Assembly (NCBI GenBank): GCA_964504645.1
Contig: CAZDGB010000367.1
Location: 1-6,345, forward strand
DNA length: 6,345 nucleotides
Source of the DNA: CAZDGB01 sp964504645
GTDB taxonomy: Bacteria; Planctomycetota; Planctomycetia; Planctomycetales; Planctomycetaceae
Reading direction: 5' to 3'
Part shown: in pieces, positions 1 through 5,797 of the stretch
How positions within the stretch are numbered: the stretch's first letter is position 1
Layout: each line of letters begins with the position of its first letter
The notes under the pieces: generated by a model
Databases searched by the model: none
Told to the model about the DNA's origin: nothing
Seen by the model: only the letters and a program-made list of their open reading frames with translations
Made by a program: the position numbers and the translations under genes

Positions 1-1414
1 CGCCGTCAATGTCGATGACCAGCGCGTCGGGGTGCTGGGCCTGCACGCCCATCGCGGCCGGCAGTCCGAAGCCCATCGTGCCGAGGCCGCTGCTGCTGAG
101 CCAGTGCCGCGGCTGGTTGAACTTATAGAATTGGGCGGCCCACATCTGGTGCTGGCCCACGCCCACGGCGACGTAGGTGTCCCGGTCCTTCGTTTGCCGC
201 CACAACTCCTCCACGGCGTATTGCGGCAGAATCAAATCGCCGGCGTCTTTCACCTTCAGCGGGAACCGGTCGCGCCAGTCGTTGATCTGCTTCCACCAGG
301 CGTCGAGCTTCGGCACGTCCTCGTCGGCGATCATCGCATTGAGGCCCTGCAGCACCTCTTTCACGTTGGCGATGACGCCCAGGTGCGCCTTCTTGTTCTT
401 GTGAATCTCCGAAGCGTCGATGTCGACGTGGATGATCTTGCCGTGCTTGGCGAACTCGTCGAGCTTCCCCGTCACGCGATCGTCGAACCGCACGCCGAGC
501 GCGATGAGCAAGTCAGCCTCGTTGATCGCATAGTTCGAGTAAACCGTGCCGTGCATGCCGAGCATGTGCAGCGACTGCGGGTCGTCGCCGGGGAATGCGC
601 CGAGGCCCATCACCGTCATGGCGACCGGAATGCCGGTCTTCCGGGCGAACTTCGTGAATTCCTCCGCAGCCTCGGCCTGAATCACGCCGCCGCCGACGTA
701 GAAGATCGGCTTCCTGGATTCGCGGATCGACGAGAGGATCGCTGCGATCTGGTTCTTGTGCGCCCGCCGGACTTCGGGATGGTACCCGGGCAGGTTCATC
801 GGCGGATCGTAATCGGGCTCCTCGGCGACCTTCGTCTGCTGGATATTCTTCGGCACGTCGATGAGCACCGGACCTGGCCGGCCGGTCCGCGCGATGTGGA
901 ACGCTTCCTTCACGATGCGGGGAATGTCGTGGACGTTCGTCACCAGATAATGATGCTTGGTGATTGCCCGACAGATTTCGATGATGGGCGTTTCCTGGAA
1001 TGCGTCGGTGCCGATGACGGTCGTCGGCACCTGCCCGGTGATCGCCACGAGCGGGATGCTATCCATCTTGGCGTCGGCGATCGACGTCACAAGGTTCGTC
1101 GCGCCAGGACCGCTGGTCGCCATCGCCACGCCGACTTTTCCCGGGGTGCTGCGAGCGACGGCTTGGGCGGCGAACGCGCCGCCTTGCTCGTGGCGGGGCA
1201 AAATCGTCCGCAACTCGTCGCGGTGGTACGTCAGCGATTGATGCAGCGGCATGCTGCATCCGCCCGGATAGGCGAAAATCAGGTCGACGCCCTGCTTGAT
1301 CAAGGCTCGGACCATGATCTCGGCTCCATCCAGAACCGGGGACTGCACCTGAGTTTGCGGACGTTCGACGATCGACACGGCAACGGCTTTCTGTTGGCTC
1401 AAAACTCCGAACAC
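1..1414 (-). CDS. ilvB: Acetolactate synthase large (catalytic) subunit, partial (C-terminus off the left edge)
   Basis: This is the ThDP-, Mg- and FAD-dependent enzyme that condenses two pyruvates to acetolactate, or pyruvate with 2-oxobutyrate to acetohydroxybutyrate. It is the first common step of Val/Leu/Ile synthesis in the cytoplasm. Reading the minus strand gives about 471 codons. Visible motifs in order are the PYR-domain start FAYPGG, the ThDP-activating glutamate in RHEQGG, ATSGPGATN, the conserved GTDAFQE, the central FAD-type domain (FYVGGG...VRFDDRVTGK), then the PP-domain SSSGLGTMGFGLPAAMG. The window ends inside the Mg/ThDP motif (IDIDG), so roughly 100-120 residues are missing. 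The start is uncertain. GTG at 1414 is the outermost good candidate. TTG at 1402 and GTG at 1378 are in frame, and none has a clear Shine-Dalgarno. The in-frame stop upstream is at 1532-1534. ATG at codon 34 has a GGAG upstream but lies inside the conserved 'GAEIMV' segment, so it is too late. Whether a small regulatory subunit (ilvN) follows lies outside the window. Confidence 0.96.
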   Translation of the reverse strand, partial: MFGVLSQQKAVAVSIVERPQTQVQSPVLDGAEIMVRALIKQGVDLIFAYPGGCSMPLHQSLTYHRDELRTILPRHEQGGAFAAQAVARSTPGKVGVAMATSGPGATNLVTSIADAKMDSIPLVAITGQVPTTVIGTDAFQETPIIEICRAITKHHYLVTNVHDIPRIVKEAFHIARTGRPGPVLIDVPKNIQQTKVAEEPDYDPPMNLPGYHPEVRRAHKNQIAAILSSIRESRKPIFYVGGGVIQAEAAEEFTKFARKTGIPVAMTVMGLGAFPGDDPQSLHMLGMHGTVYSNYAINEADLLIALGVRFDDRVTGKLDEFAKHGKIIHVDIDASEIHKNKKAHLGVIANVKEVLQGLNAMIADEDVPKLDAWWKQINDWRDRFPLKVKDAGDLILPQYAVEELWRQTKDRDTYVAVGVGQHQMWAAQFYKFNQPRHWLSSSGLGTMGFGLPAAMGVQAQHPDALVIDIDG

Positions 1415-1822
1415 TGACTTTTGATGATACCCAACGGAGCGACGCCTGACGAGGGTGGTTCGCGGGAACGTGTCTGGGAACGGCTCCAAAAATTCAAAAG
1501 GGGGGCCTGTTGATCGGGGTTTTTGCGGCGGTTATCACGGGTCGAGCGGGCGAGGCGGTGAAAATCTCCGGGAAAATCGCGAATTGGGCGGTGTTCACGA
1601 ATCCAGCGAATCGCAGGCTGAATGCCTGTTTGAAATCCTTATCACGACGCTATCGTGTCGCTACCGCGCGTTATCTCGACGCTCGCGTGACGCACGGCGC
1701 GCATCCGGAAATTGCGAAACACTCCCGACTGTCACTCTGGGGGAACCGGGATAGCCGGGAATGTTTACGAAGTCCGAATCGGGGGTGATTCGTCAACAGC
1801 GTAAGAATTCCCCAATTTTCTA
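1415..1822. other. Intergenic region upstream of the divergent ilvB and blaI-like genes; no gene seen
   Basis: About 400 bases separate the two divergent genes. Short open frames exist (for example from 1510, plus strand), but their translations are rich in Arg/Ser, have no recognisable motif and lack ribosome binding sites, so I do not call them. Small perfect inverted repeats are visible: CAGGC-N5-GCCTG at 1614-1628, CACGA-N5-TCGTG at 1643-1657 and CGAATC-N6-GATTCG at 1775-1792. The region should contain the ilvB promoter and 5' leader on the minus strand, but I found no convincing -35/-10 pair there. I also found no leader peptide rich in Ile, Leu or Val codons that would indicate attenuation. 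The right end (about 1805-1825) is AT-rich and could act as an UP-like element for the rightward promoter. Confidence 0.6.
1775..1792. repeat. Inverted repeat CGAATC-N6-GATTCG
   Basis: This is a perfect inverted repeat with 6-bp arms around a GGGGGT spacer, in the ilvB/blaI-like intergenic region. It could be a small hairpin or a dyad binding site for an unknown regulator. It does not share the half-site of the two BlaI-type palindromes further right. A 6-bp match over this length can arise by chance, so its meaning is unclear. Confidence 0.3.
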
Positions 1823-1844
1823 ATTGACTACTTTGATAGTCAAT
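1823..1844. promoter_or_regulatory. Upstream BlaI-type operator (ATTGACTA-N6-TAGTCAAT)
   Basis: This is a perfect inverted repeat with 8-bp arms and a 6-bp spacer (CTTTGA). Its core GACTA-N6-TAGTC is shared with the second palindrome at 1855-1870. The geometry, 5-bp half-site plus 6 bp plus 5-bp half-site, is the same as that of the staphylococcal BlaI/MecI operator TACTA-N6-TAGTA. It covers the predicted -35 hexamer, so a bound repressor would block RNA polymerase. The repressor gene starts 47 bases downstream, which suggests autoregulation. Confidence 0.8.
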
Positions 1845-1852
1845 GGCATGAT
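1824..1852 (+). promoter_or_regulatory. Predicted sigma-70-type promoter of the blaI-like/blaR1-like operon
   Basis: TTGACT (1824-1829) matches the -35 consensus at five of six bases. It is followed after exactly 17 bases by CATGAT (1847-1852), which matches the -10 consensus at four of six. Transcription would then start near 1858-1860, inside the second palindrome. The -35 box lies within the first palindrome. This is a normal arrangement for a repressed promoter. The -10 box is only moderate, so the call leans on the spacing and the operators. Confidence 0.55.
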
Positions 1853-1854
1853 GC

Positions 1855-1870
1855 GACTATCGCGATAGTC
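1855..1870. promoter_or_regulatory. Downstream BlaI-type operator (GACTA-TCGCGA-TAGTC)
   Basis: This is a fully self-complementary 16-bp palindrome with the same GACTA-N6-TAGTC core as the site at 1823-1844. The two centres are 29 bp apart. It covers the predicted transcription start and ends 20 bases before the repressor start codon. Two sites of the same design flanking the -10 box argue strongly for binding of a dimeric winged-helix repressor, most simply the BlaI-like protein encoded immediately downstream. Confidence 0.8.
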
Positions 1871-1875
1871 ATCCC

Positions 1876-1882
1876 GAAGGGA
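1876..1882 (+). promoter_or_regulatory. Ribosome binding site of the blaI-like gene
   Basis: GAAGGGA lies 8 bases before the ATG at 1891 and fixes that codon as the start. Confidence 0.6.
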
Positions 1883-1890
1883 ACACGCGC

Positions 1891-2292
1891 ATGACCACTA
1901 TATCGCCGTTGGGGCCGACGGAAATGGAGGTGCTGCGGCACGTCATCGAGCGGCATCCGGTTCGCGTCGCCGATGTCGCCGCCCGCATGGCGGAGAGCGG
2001 CGGCCAGGCCCGCACCACGGTCCTCACCACGATGGAGCGGCTGCGGCGCAAGAAGCTGCTCACGCGCAAGAAAATCGACAACGCCTGGCATTACTCGCCG
2101 ACGCAGACCAAACCGCAGTTCCTCGCGACGCTGGTGACCGATTTCGTCGACCGCGTGCTGCAAGGGTCGGTCGCGCCGTTCGTGAACTATCTCGCCGAGT
2201 CCGGCCGGCTCACGGACGAAGAGCTCGAACTTCTGAAGCGGCAAGTCCGCGACTTGGAACGTCAACGCTCTGAAGGAAAGTCTCATGACTGA
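1891..2292 (+). CDS. BlaI/MecI/CopY-family transcriptional repressor
   Basis: This is a 133-residue protein, close to the usual length of BlaI and MecI (about 120-130). Residues 5-70 form the winged-helix DNA-binding domain. It opens with LGPTEMEVLRHV, continues through the recognition-helix segment ARTTVLTTMERLRRKKLL and ends with the wing ending AWHYSP. Residues 75-127 form the helical dimerisation tail (TDFVDRVL, LTDEELELLKRQV). In BlaI and MecI the partner protease inactivates the repressor by cutting between Asn101 and Phe102. The equivalent position here is Asn99-Tyr100 in PFVNYLAE. The gene lies directly behind two palindromic operators, so autorepression is expected. Its last eight bases overlap the start of the M56 protease gene, showing a coupled repressor/antirepressor operon. 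The regulated signal is not beta-lactam by any evidence here, so I give no bla symbol. Confidence 0.93.
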   Translation: MTTISPLGPTEMEVLRHVIERHPVRVADVAARMAESGGQARTTVLTTMERLRRKKLLTRKKIDNAWHYSPTQTKPQFLATLVTDFVDRVLQGSVAPFVNYLAESGRLTDEELELLKRQVRDLERQRSEGKSHD

Positions 2293-4552
2293 ATTGACGC
2301 GGCACGTCGCAGCGCATCCGTGGTTCTGGGGACTCGTGTGGCAAGCGACGCTCGTCGTTGGCTGCGTCTGGCTGGCGGCGGTCTGCCTAGTTCGCCATCC
2401 GGTCTGTCGGGCGTGGCTGTGGCGGATCGCGTTGTGCAAATGTGCCGCAGCATTGATCATCCCGCTCTCGCTGGCAATTCCAGTCGGTGGAACTCCCGTT
2501 ACCGAGGCGCCGCAGCAGGTTCATCAGGAGAATATCGAGAAACTTCTAGCCGAACGTCCGGCCCAGCCTTCCGCCGAGAGCGACTACTACGACGCATCCC
2601 ATCGGACGGCGCGACCCGCAGTGCGCGCCTGGACCGCGGCGCAAGTCTTCACAAGCCTCTGGCTGGGCGGCATCGCGCTGCTCGTCGCAATCTGGCTTTG
2701 GCAGTGGTTCCAACTGCGCCAATTGCTGCGCGACGCCGCGCCGATCGACGAGACATTTTCGTCTCTGATCGCGGACGTGCGGCGGCAAGTGGACGTCGCC
2801 CGCGAGATCGAAGTGCTCGTCACTGATCAGGCCGTCAGCCCGCTGGTAACGGGTTGGAGGCGGCCGCGCATTCTCCTGCCGGACTGGCTGACCGACGCCG
2901 CGCAGGAAGCGGAACTGCGGACGGCGTTGGCACACGAGTTTGCTCACATTCGCCGGCGGGATTTGTTCTGGAGCCTGTTCGCCGGCGGCGTGGGGCTGAT
3001 CTACTTCTTCCATCCGTTCGTCTGGCTGGCGCTGCGGCGGTTGCGGTTGGCGCAGGAATCGGCCGCCGACGAACTCGTGTTGAGGACGACATCGATCACG
3101 CCGGCCGACTACGCCCAGACGCTGTTGCGCGTCGCGGAGTCAGCCCGCGCGACGCCGCGGCTGCATCCGGCGCTGCTGACGGCGAGCCGTTCGTATCGCG
3201 ATATGTCGAACCGCATCGCCACGCTGCAGGTGCCGCGCCGGTCTTTCCGATGGACCGCGGCGATCGTCTTGCTCGTCGCATTGATCGGCCTCGTGCCGTG
3301 GCATCCCGTGCTGTCGGAACCGAAGGCGGCGAACTCGCCAGCGAAGAAGGATGAGGAGGAGCCGAAGGTCACGCCGCTGACGCAAGAACGAATCCTGGAA
3401 ATTGACGCGGCAATCGACCGGTTGCGGGGGAAAGGCGTTTTCGTTCGCGAGTTCGGGCCGCGGGGCGACTCGCAGTATCGGGTGCAGATCATTGCGAAAA
3501 AAATGACGGAAGATTTCAGTTTGCAAGACGTGGAGATCATCGCTCGCGGCGTCCCGCTCCATTTGCATTTGCCAAAAATCCGCACGGCGCCCGAAGAACT
3601 AAAACTCCTGACGACGGTGAAGGAACTTCAAAGTTTGGAGTTGTCGCATGCGGACCTCGACGATGCCGTGCTCGCTGTGCTCCCCGAATTGCCATTGAAC
3701 GGATCGCTGAGCCTGGGCGACGGCAGCTACACCGTTGACGGCATGAAATATGTCGCCGCCTGCAAAAATCTCACATCCATTTCCCTGGAGGGGGTGCATG
3801 TCACGGACGAGTTTCTAGAGTCGCTCGTCGAGATGCCGAATCTGGGGGAGTTGGCCTTGCGATCACCGAACTTCACGTCGAAGGCATTCGAGATCCAGTT
3901 GCGGTTGCAAAATTTGAAGAGCTTGCGTTTGCCTCGCAATCCGCGTTCCTCCGACCTCGTGCTTCAGCCCGCCGACATTGCCCGTTTGACGAAACTGCAA
4001 ATCATCGACCTGTCCGGACCGCAGTACGATGACGCCACGGCTCGCGCCCTGGCGGACCATTGTCCGCAATTGGAGCAGGTTTATTTGCGGGGGACAGCCA
4101 TCACGAACCGCGGCGTTGAGGAACTGACGCGGTTGACAAAACTAACGACCTTGACATTGGACGGCGCCCCGCTAAACGACGGCGTCGCCGATGCCATCCG
4201 GCAGCTGAAACAATTGCAATGGTTGAGCCTGAATCAATGCCCGATCGGTGATGAAACGTTTGCTGCGGCGTGCGAGTGCTCGGACCTATGGACGATATCG
4301 GCCGGTCATACGAAGGTGACGGACGCCGGAGTGAAGCACGTACTCGAGTTACCGAAACTCAGCTACCTTGTGCTCTGGTCGAACAAGCGGGTGACAGACG
4401 ACAGCCTGGATGTGTTTAAGCGTTTGCCGAACGAAGAGGACCGCCACTTCACACTACAATTGCAGTTCACCAGCATTAGCGAGGACGGCATGCGCGACCT
4501 GCAAGCGACGCTGAAACACGCGACGGTGATCTCGTCGTTTCCGTCAGAGTGA
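2285..4552 (+). CDS. BlaR1-like M56 membrane metalloprotease with C-terminal leucine-rich-repeat sensor domain
   Basis: This 755-residue protein is probably the antirepressor of the BlaI-like protein. The N-terminal half is M56/BlaR1. It has hydrophobic segments at about 14-36 and 45-66, an external loop, and another segment at 119-140. A cytoplasmic zinc-protease domain follows, with SPLVTGWRRPRILLP, HEFAH (zinc ligands His217 and His221, catalytic Glu218) and the likely third ligand Glu258 in QESAADE. A last hydrophobic segment lies at 323-339. A charged, low-complexity linker (344-365) leads to the C-terminal half. From about 440 this consists of leucine-rich repeats, including LKSLRLP, LEQVYLRGTAIT, LTTLTLDGAPLND, LQWLSLN and LSYLVLW. 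BlaR1 instead carries a penicillin-binding sensor in this place, and no SxxK/SxN/KTG set is seen here. The topology puts the repeats outside the cytoplasm. The ATG overlaps the repressor gene by eight bases and has GAAGGAAAG (2272-2280) just upstream. The signal sensed is unknown, and protease activity is inferred from the intact motif. Confidence 0.92.
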   Translation: MTELTRHVAAHPWFWGLVWQATLVVGCVWLAAVCLVRHPVCRAWLWRIALCKCAAALIIPLSLAIPVGGTPVTEAPQQVHQENIEKLLAERPAQPSAESDYYDASHRTARPAVRAWTAAQVFTSLWLGGIALLVAIWLWQWFQLRQLLRDAAPIDETFSSLIADVRRQVDVAREIEVLVTDQAVSPLVTGWRRPRILLPDWLTDAAQEAELRTALAHEFAHIRRRDLFWSLFAGGVGLIYFFHPFVWLALRRLRLAQESAADELVLRTTSITPADYAQTLLRVAESARATPRLHPALLTASRSYRDMSNRIATLQVPRRSFRWTAAIVLLVALIGLVPWHPVLSEPKAANSPAKKDEEEPKVTPLTQERILEIDAAIDRLRGKGVFVREFGPRGDSQYRVQIIAKKMTEDFSLQDVEIIARGVPLHLHLPKIRTAPEELKLLTTVKELQSLELSHADLDDAVLAVLPELPLNGSLSLGDGSYTVDGMKYVAACKNLTSISLEGVHVTDEFLESLVEMPNLGELALRSPNFTSKAFEIQLRLQNLKSLRLPRNPRSSDLVLQPADIARLTKLQIIDLSGPQYDDATARALADHCPQLEQVYLRGTAITNRGVEELTRLTKLTTLTLDGAPLNDGVADAIRQLKQLQWLSLNQCPIGDETFAAACECSDLWTISAGHTKVTDAGVKHVLELPKLSYLVLWSNKRVTDDSLDVFKRLPNEEDRHFTLQLQFTSISEDGMRDLQATLKHATVISSFPSE

Positions 4553-4561
4553 ATCACGTAG

Positions 4562-4582
4562 CGCACTTGCTCCGCGAGTGCG
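4562..4582 (+). terminator. Compact hairpin 10 bases after the protease stop codon
   Basis: CGCACTTGC-TCC-GCGAGTGCG forms a 9-bp stem (one T/G wobble) with a 3-base loop, immediately after the TGA at 4550-4552 and followed by AATTG. Position and strength fit the end of the repressor/protease transcript. A proper U-tract is missing, so it may instead stabilise the 3' end or act with Rho. Confidence 0.5.
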
Positions 4583-4600
4583 AATTGTCGCCGCCTGACT

Positions 4601-4680
4601 GCCATTGCTTTGCCGCTCTGGGCCAAGCAGTGCGTTATGCCCGAACGGCACTGCTTGGCCCAGAGCGGCTAAGCAGTGGC
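4601..4680. repeat. Long nested palindrome, REP-like element
   Basis: Arms 4601-4633 and 4648-4680 are complementary over 33 positions with only two mismatches, one of which is a G:U in RNA. The inner 22 bp (4612-4633 with 4648-4669) are perfect. The loop is 14 bases. The structure is built from a 12-base unit, GGC(C/T)AAGCAGTG. It appears forward at 4621-4632 and 4667-4678, reversed at 4649-4660, and degenerate and reversed near 4602-4614. This self-nested design is more elaborate than a simple terminator and resembles dispersed palindromic (REP/BIME-type) elements. It sits between the protease gene and the WD40 gene and would also separate their transcription. Whether it occurs elsewhere in the genome cannot be seen here. 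Confidence 0.75.
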
Positions 4681-4704
4681 ACAGGTTCCATTTCCAATTG
4701 GCGC

Positions 4705-4711
4705 AGGAGAG
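4705..4711 (+). promoter_or_regulatory. Ribosome binding site deciding the WD40 gene start
   Basis: AGGAGAG ends 3 bases before ATG 4715. It supports that codon over the in-frame GTG at 4676, which lies inside the palindrome arm, has no ribosome binding site and would put an extra 13 residues before the signal peptide. Confidence 0.7.
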
Positions 4712-4714
4712 ACC

Positions 4715-5701
4715 ATGCACACCGCGATTCGCACGTTGATGCTCGTCTGGGCCTGCGTGCTGCCGTGCAGGGAACGATTGTTCGCCGACGACTTACCGGT
4801 CATCACGGCCGAGAACGTCGGGCGGCTCGAAAAAATCAGCGAGTTCGCCGCCGCGCTGTGGCGGATCGAACGCGGGCCGAAGCCGCGGCAGATGATCTTC
4901 ACGTATTTTCGGAACCAGCGGTTCGACGTCGTGTCGGATGCCGATTTCGGCATCGTGCAGTCGCATCTGAAGGAAGAGCCGCCGCTGAACGGCGTCCTCG
5001 CTCACGACGGCCGAATCGTCAAATGGGGGAATTCCGGCCGGAACATCGTGCTGCAAGACCCGGCGCAGAATCTCGTCCTGACGCTCGACGCCGAAACGGA
5101 ACATGCCGGCGCGGCGCTGAGCCCCGATGGAAAACTCATTGTGACGGGCGGTTACGGCGGTCCGGTGAAACTCTGGACGCGCGACGGCACGCTGCGGCAC
5201 ACGTTGAACCCCGGCAAAGACGGGGGGCTGACGCCTGTCTTCAGTCCCGACGGCAAGACGCTCGCCGTCGGTAACCGCAACGACCAGACGCGGCTGTTCG
5301 ACGTCGCCACGGGGAAGCGGCTGCGCAATTTGCCATGGCGGAGCACACAAGAACTTGCCTTTCATCCGGACGGCAAATCGATCGCCGTGGCGTATGTGGA
5401 CGGCGACATTGGGCTGTGGGAAGTCGCGACCGGCAAGCTGCATCGATCCGCGGAATCGGGAGGCAAAGAAGTCTACACGCTGGATTGGAGCTCCCAGGGC
5501 GATCTGCTGGTGACGGCCGGGCGGGAAGGCCCGCTCGGCGTGTGGGACGCGAAAACACTCCAATCCGCGGCCCGATTCGATGCGCCGCAGCACGTGATGC
5601 AGGTCCGCTTCACGACCGACGGGACGCGGCTGCTGAGTTGCACTGATGAGCGCGACAAAAACGATTGCCGGGTCGCGGTGTGGGGCGTGCGTGCCGAGTG
5701 A
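4715..5701 (+). CDS. Exported WD40-repeat (beta-propeller) protein
   Basis: This 328-residue protein has an N-terminal export signal at about 1-24: Arg6, then the hydrophobic run TLMLVWACVLP, with likely cleavage after LFA. A lipoprotein reading at Cys13 or Cys18 is possible but the lipobox is poor. The first part (about 28-60) has the 'ITAENVGRLEKI' opening common in planctomycete WD40 proteins. At least five WD40 blades follow, marked by ALSPDGK...VKLW (134-154), VFSPDGK...TRLFD (175-196), AFHPDGK...IGLWE (215-236), LDWSSQG...LGVWD (256-278) and RFTTDGT...VAVWG (298-324). The weaker repeats before residue 130 could complete a six- or seven-bladed propeller. No catalytic domain is seen, so a binding or scaffold role outside the cytoplasm is most likely. 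The gene follows the LRR-protease gene on the same strand after 162 bases containing two hairpins. I saw no GACTA-N6-TAGTC site in front of it. Confidence 0.88.
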   Translation: MHTAIRTLMLVWACVLPCRERLFADDLPVITAENVGRLEKISEFAAALWRIERGPKPRQMIFTYFRNQRFDVVSDADFGIVQSHLKEEPPLNGVLAHDGRIVKWGNSGRNIVLQDPAQNLVLTLDAETEHAGAALSPDGKLIVTGGYGGPVKLWTRDGTLRHTLNPGKDGGLTPVFSPDGKTLAVGNRNDQTRLFDVATGKRLRNLPWRSTQELAFHPDGKSIAVAYVDGDIGLWEVATGKLHRSAESGGKEVYTLDWSSQGDLLVTAGREGPLGVWDAKTLQSAARFDAPQHVMQVRFTTDGTRLLSCTDERDKNDCRVAVWGVRAE

Positions 5702-5797
5702 GGCTGCGAACTCGCGAGCGCACACGTTGGGCCGCTTCCGCGCACTTACGGAGTGCCGCGCGGCCGTTGCTGCCTCGTCCTGAAAGATTCGCCAAAT
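5702..5797. other. Convergent intergenic region with terminator-like inverted repeats
   Basis: This is the short gap between two convergent genes. It contains the 8-bp palindrome CTCGCGAG at 5711-5718 and a larger stem at 5730-5765. In that stem, GGCCGC (5730-5735) pairs with GCGGCC (5760-5765), and an inner GCACT/AGTGC pair (5742-5746 with 5752-5756) closes a 5-base loop. The stem could serve as a bidirectional terminator, but there is no T-tract on either strand, so this is a weak call. Confidence 0.35.

Noticed and set aside
32..1417. Plus-strand open frame of 461 codons
   Set aside because: It is antisense to the acetolactate synthase gene, whose conserved motifs are all on the minus strand. 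The plus-strand translation is rich in His, Arg and Asp with no domain, typical of a shadow frame in GC-rich DNA.
1510..1788. Plus-strand open frame of 92 codons in the intergenic region
   Set aside because: It has a TTG start without a ribosome binding site, an Arg-rich sequence with no known motif, and it competes with another overlapping frame. There is no support beyond being open.
1840..2460. Minus-strand open frame of 206 codons
   Set aside because: It lies opposite the BlaI-like gene and the start of the protease gene. It would also cover the operators, and its translation has no recognisable domain.
2285..4552. Annotation as a beta-lactam sensor (blaR1)
   Set aside because: The C-terminal half has no SxxK, SxN or KTG motif and reads as leucine-rich repeats, and no beta-lactamase gene is in the window.
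4601..4680. CRISPR array
   Set aside because: The repeated 12-base units alternate in orientation and fold back on each other. There are no direct repeats with regular unique spacers.
4549..5274. Plus-strand open frame of 241 codons overlapping the protease stop and the WD40 gene
   Set aside because: It is very Arg-rich, runs through the palindrome and is out of frame with the WD40 repeats. It is a shadow frame.
4793..5725. Minus-strand open frame of 310 codons
   Set aside because: It is antisense to the WD40 gene, whose repeats, signal peptide and ribosome binding site are clear. The minus-strand product shows no family features.
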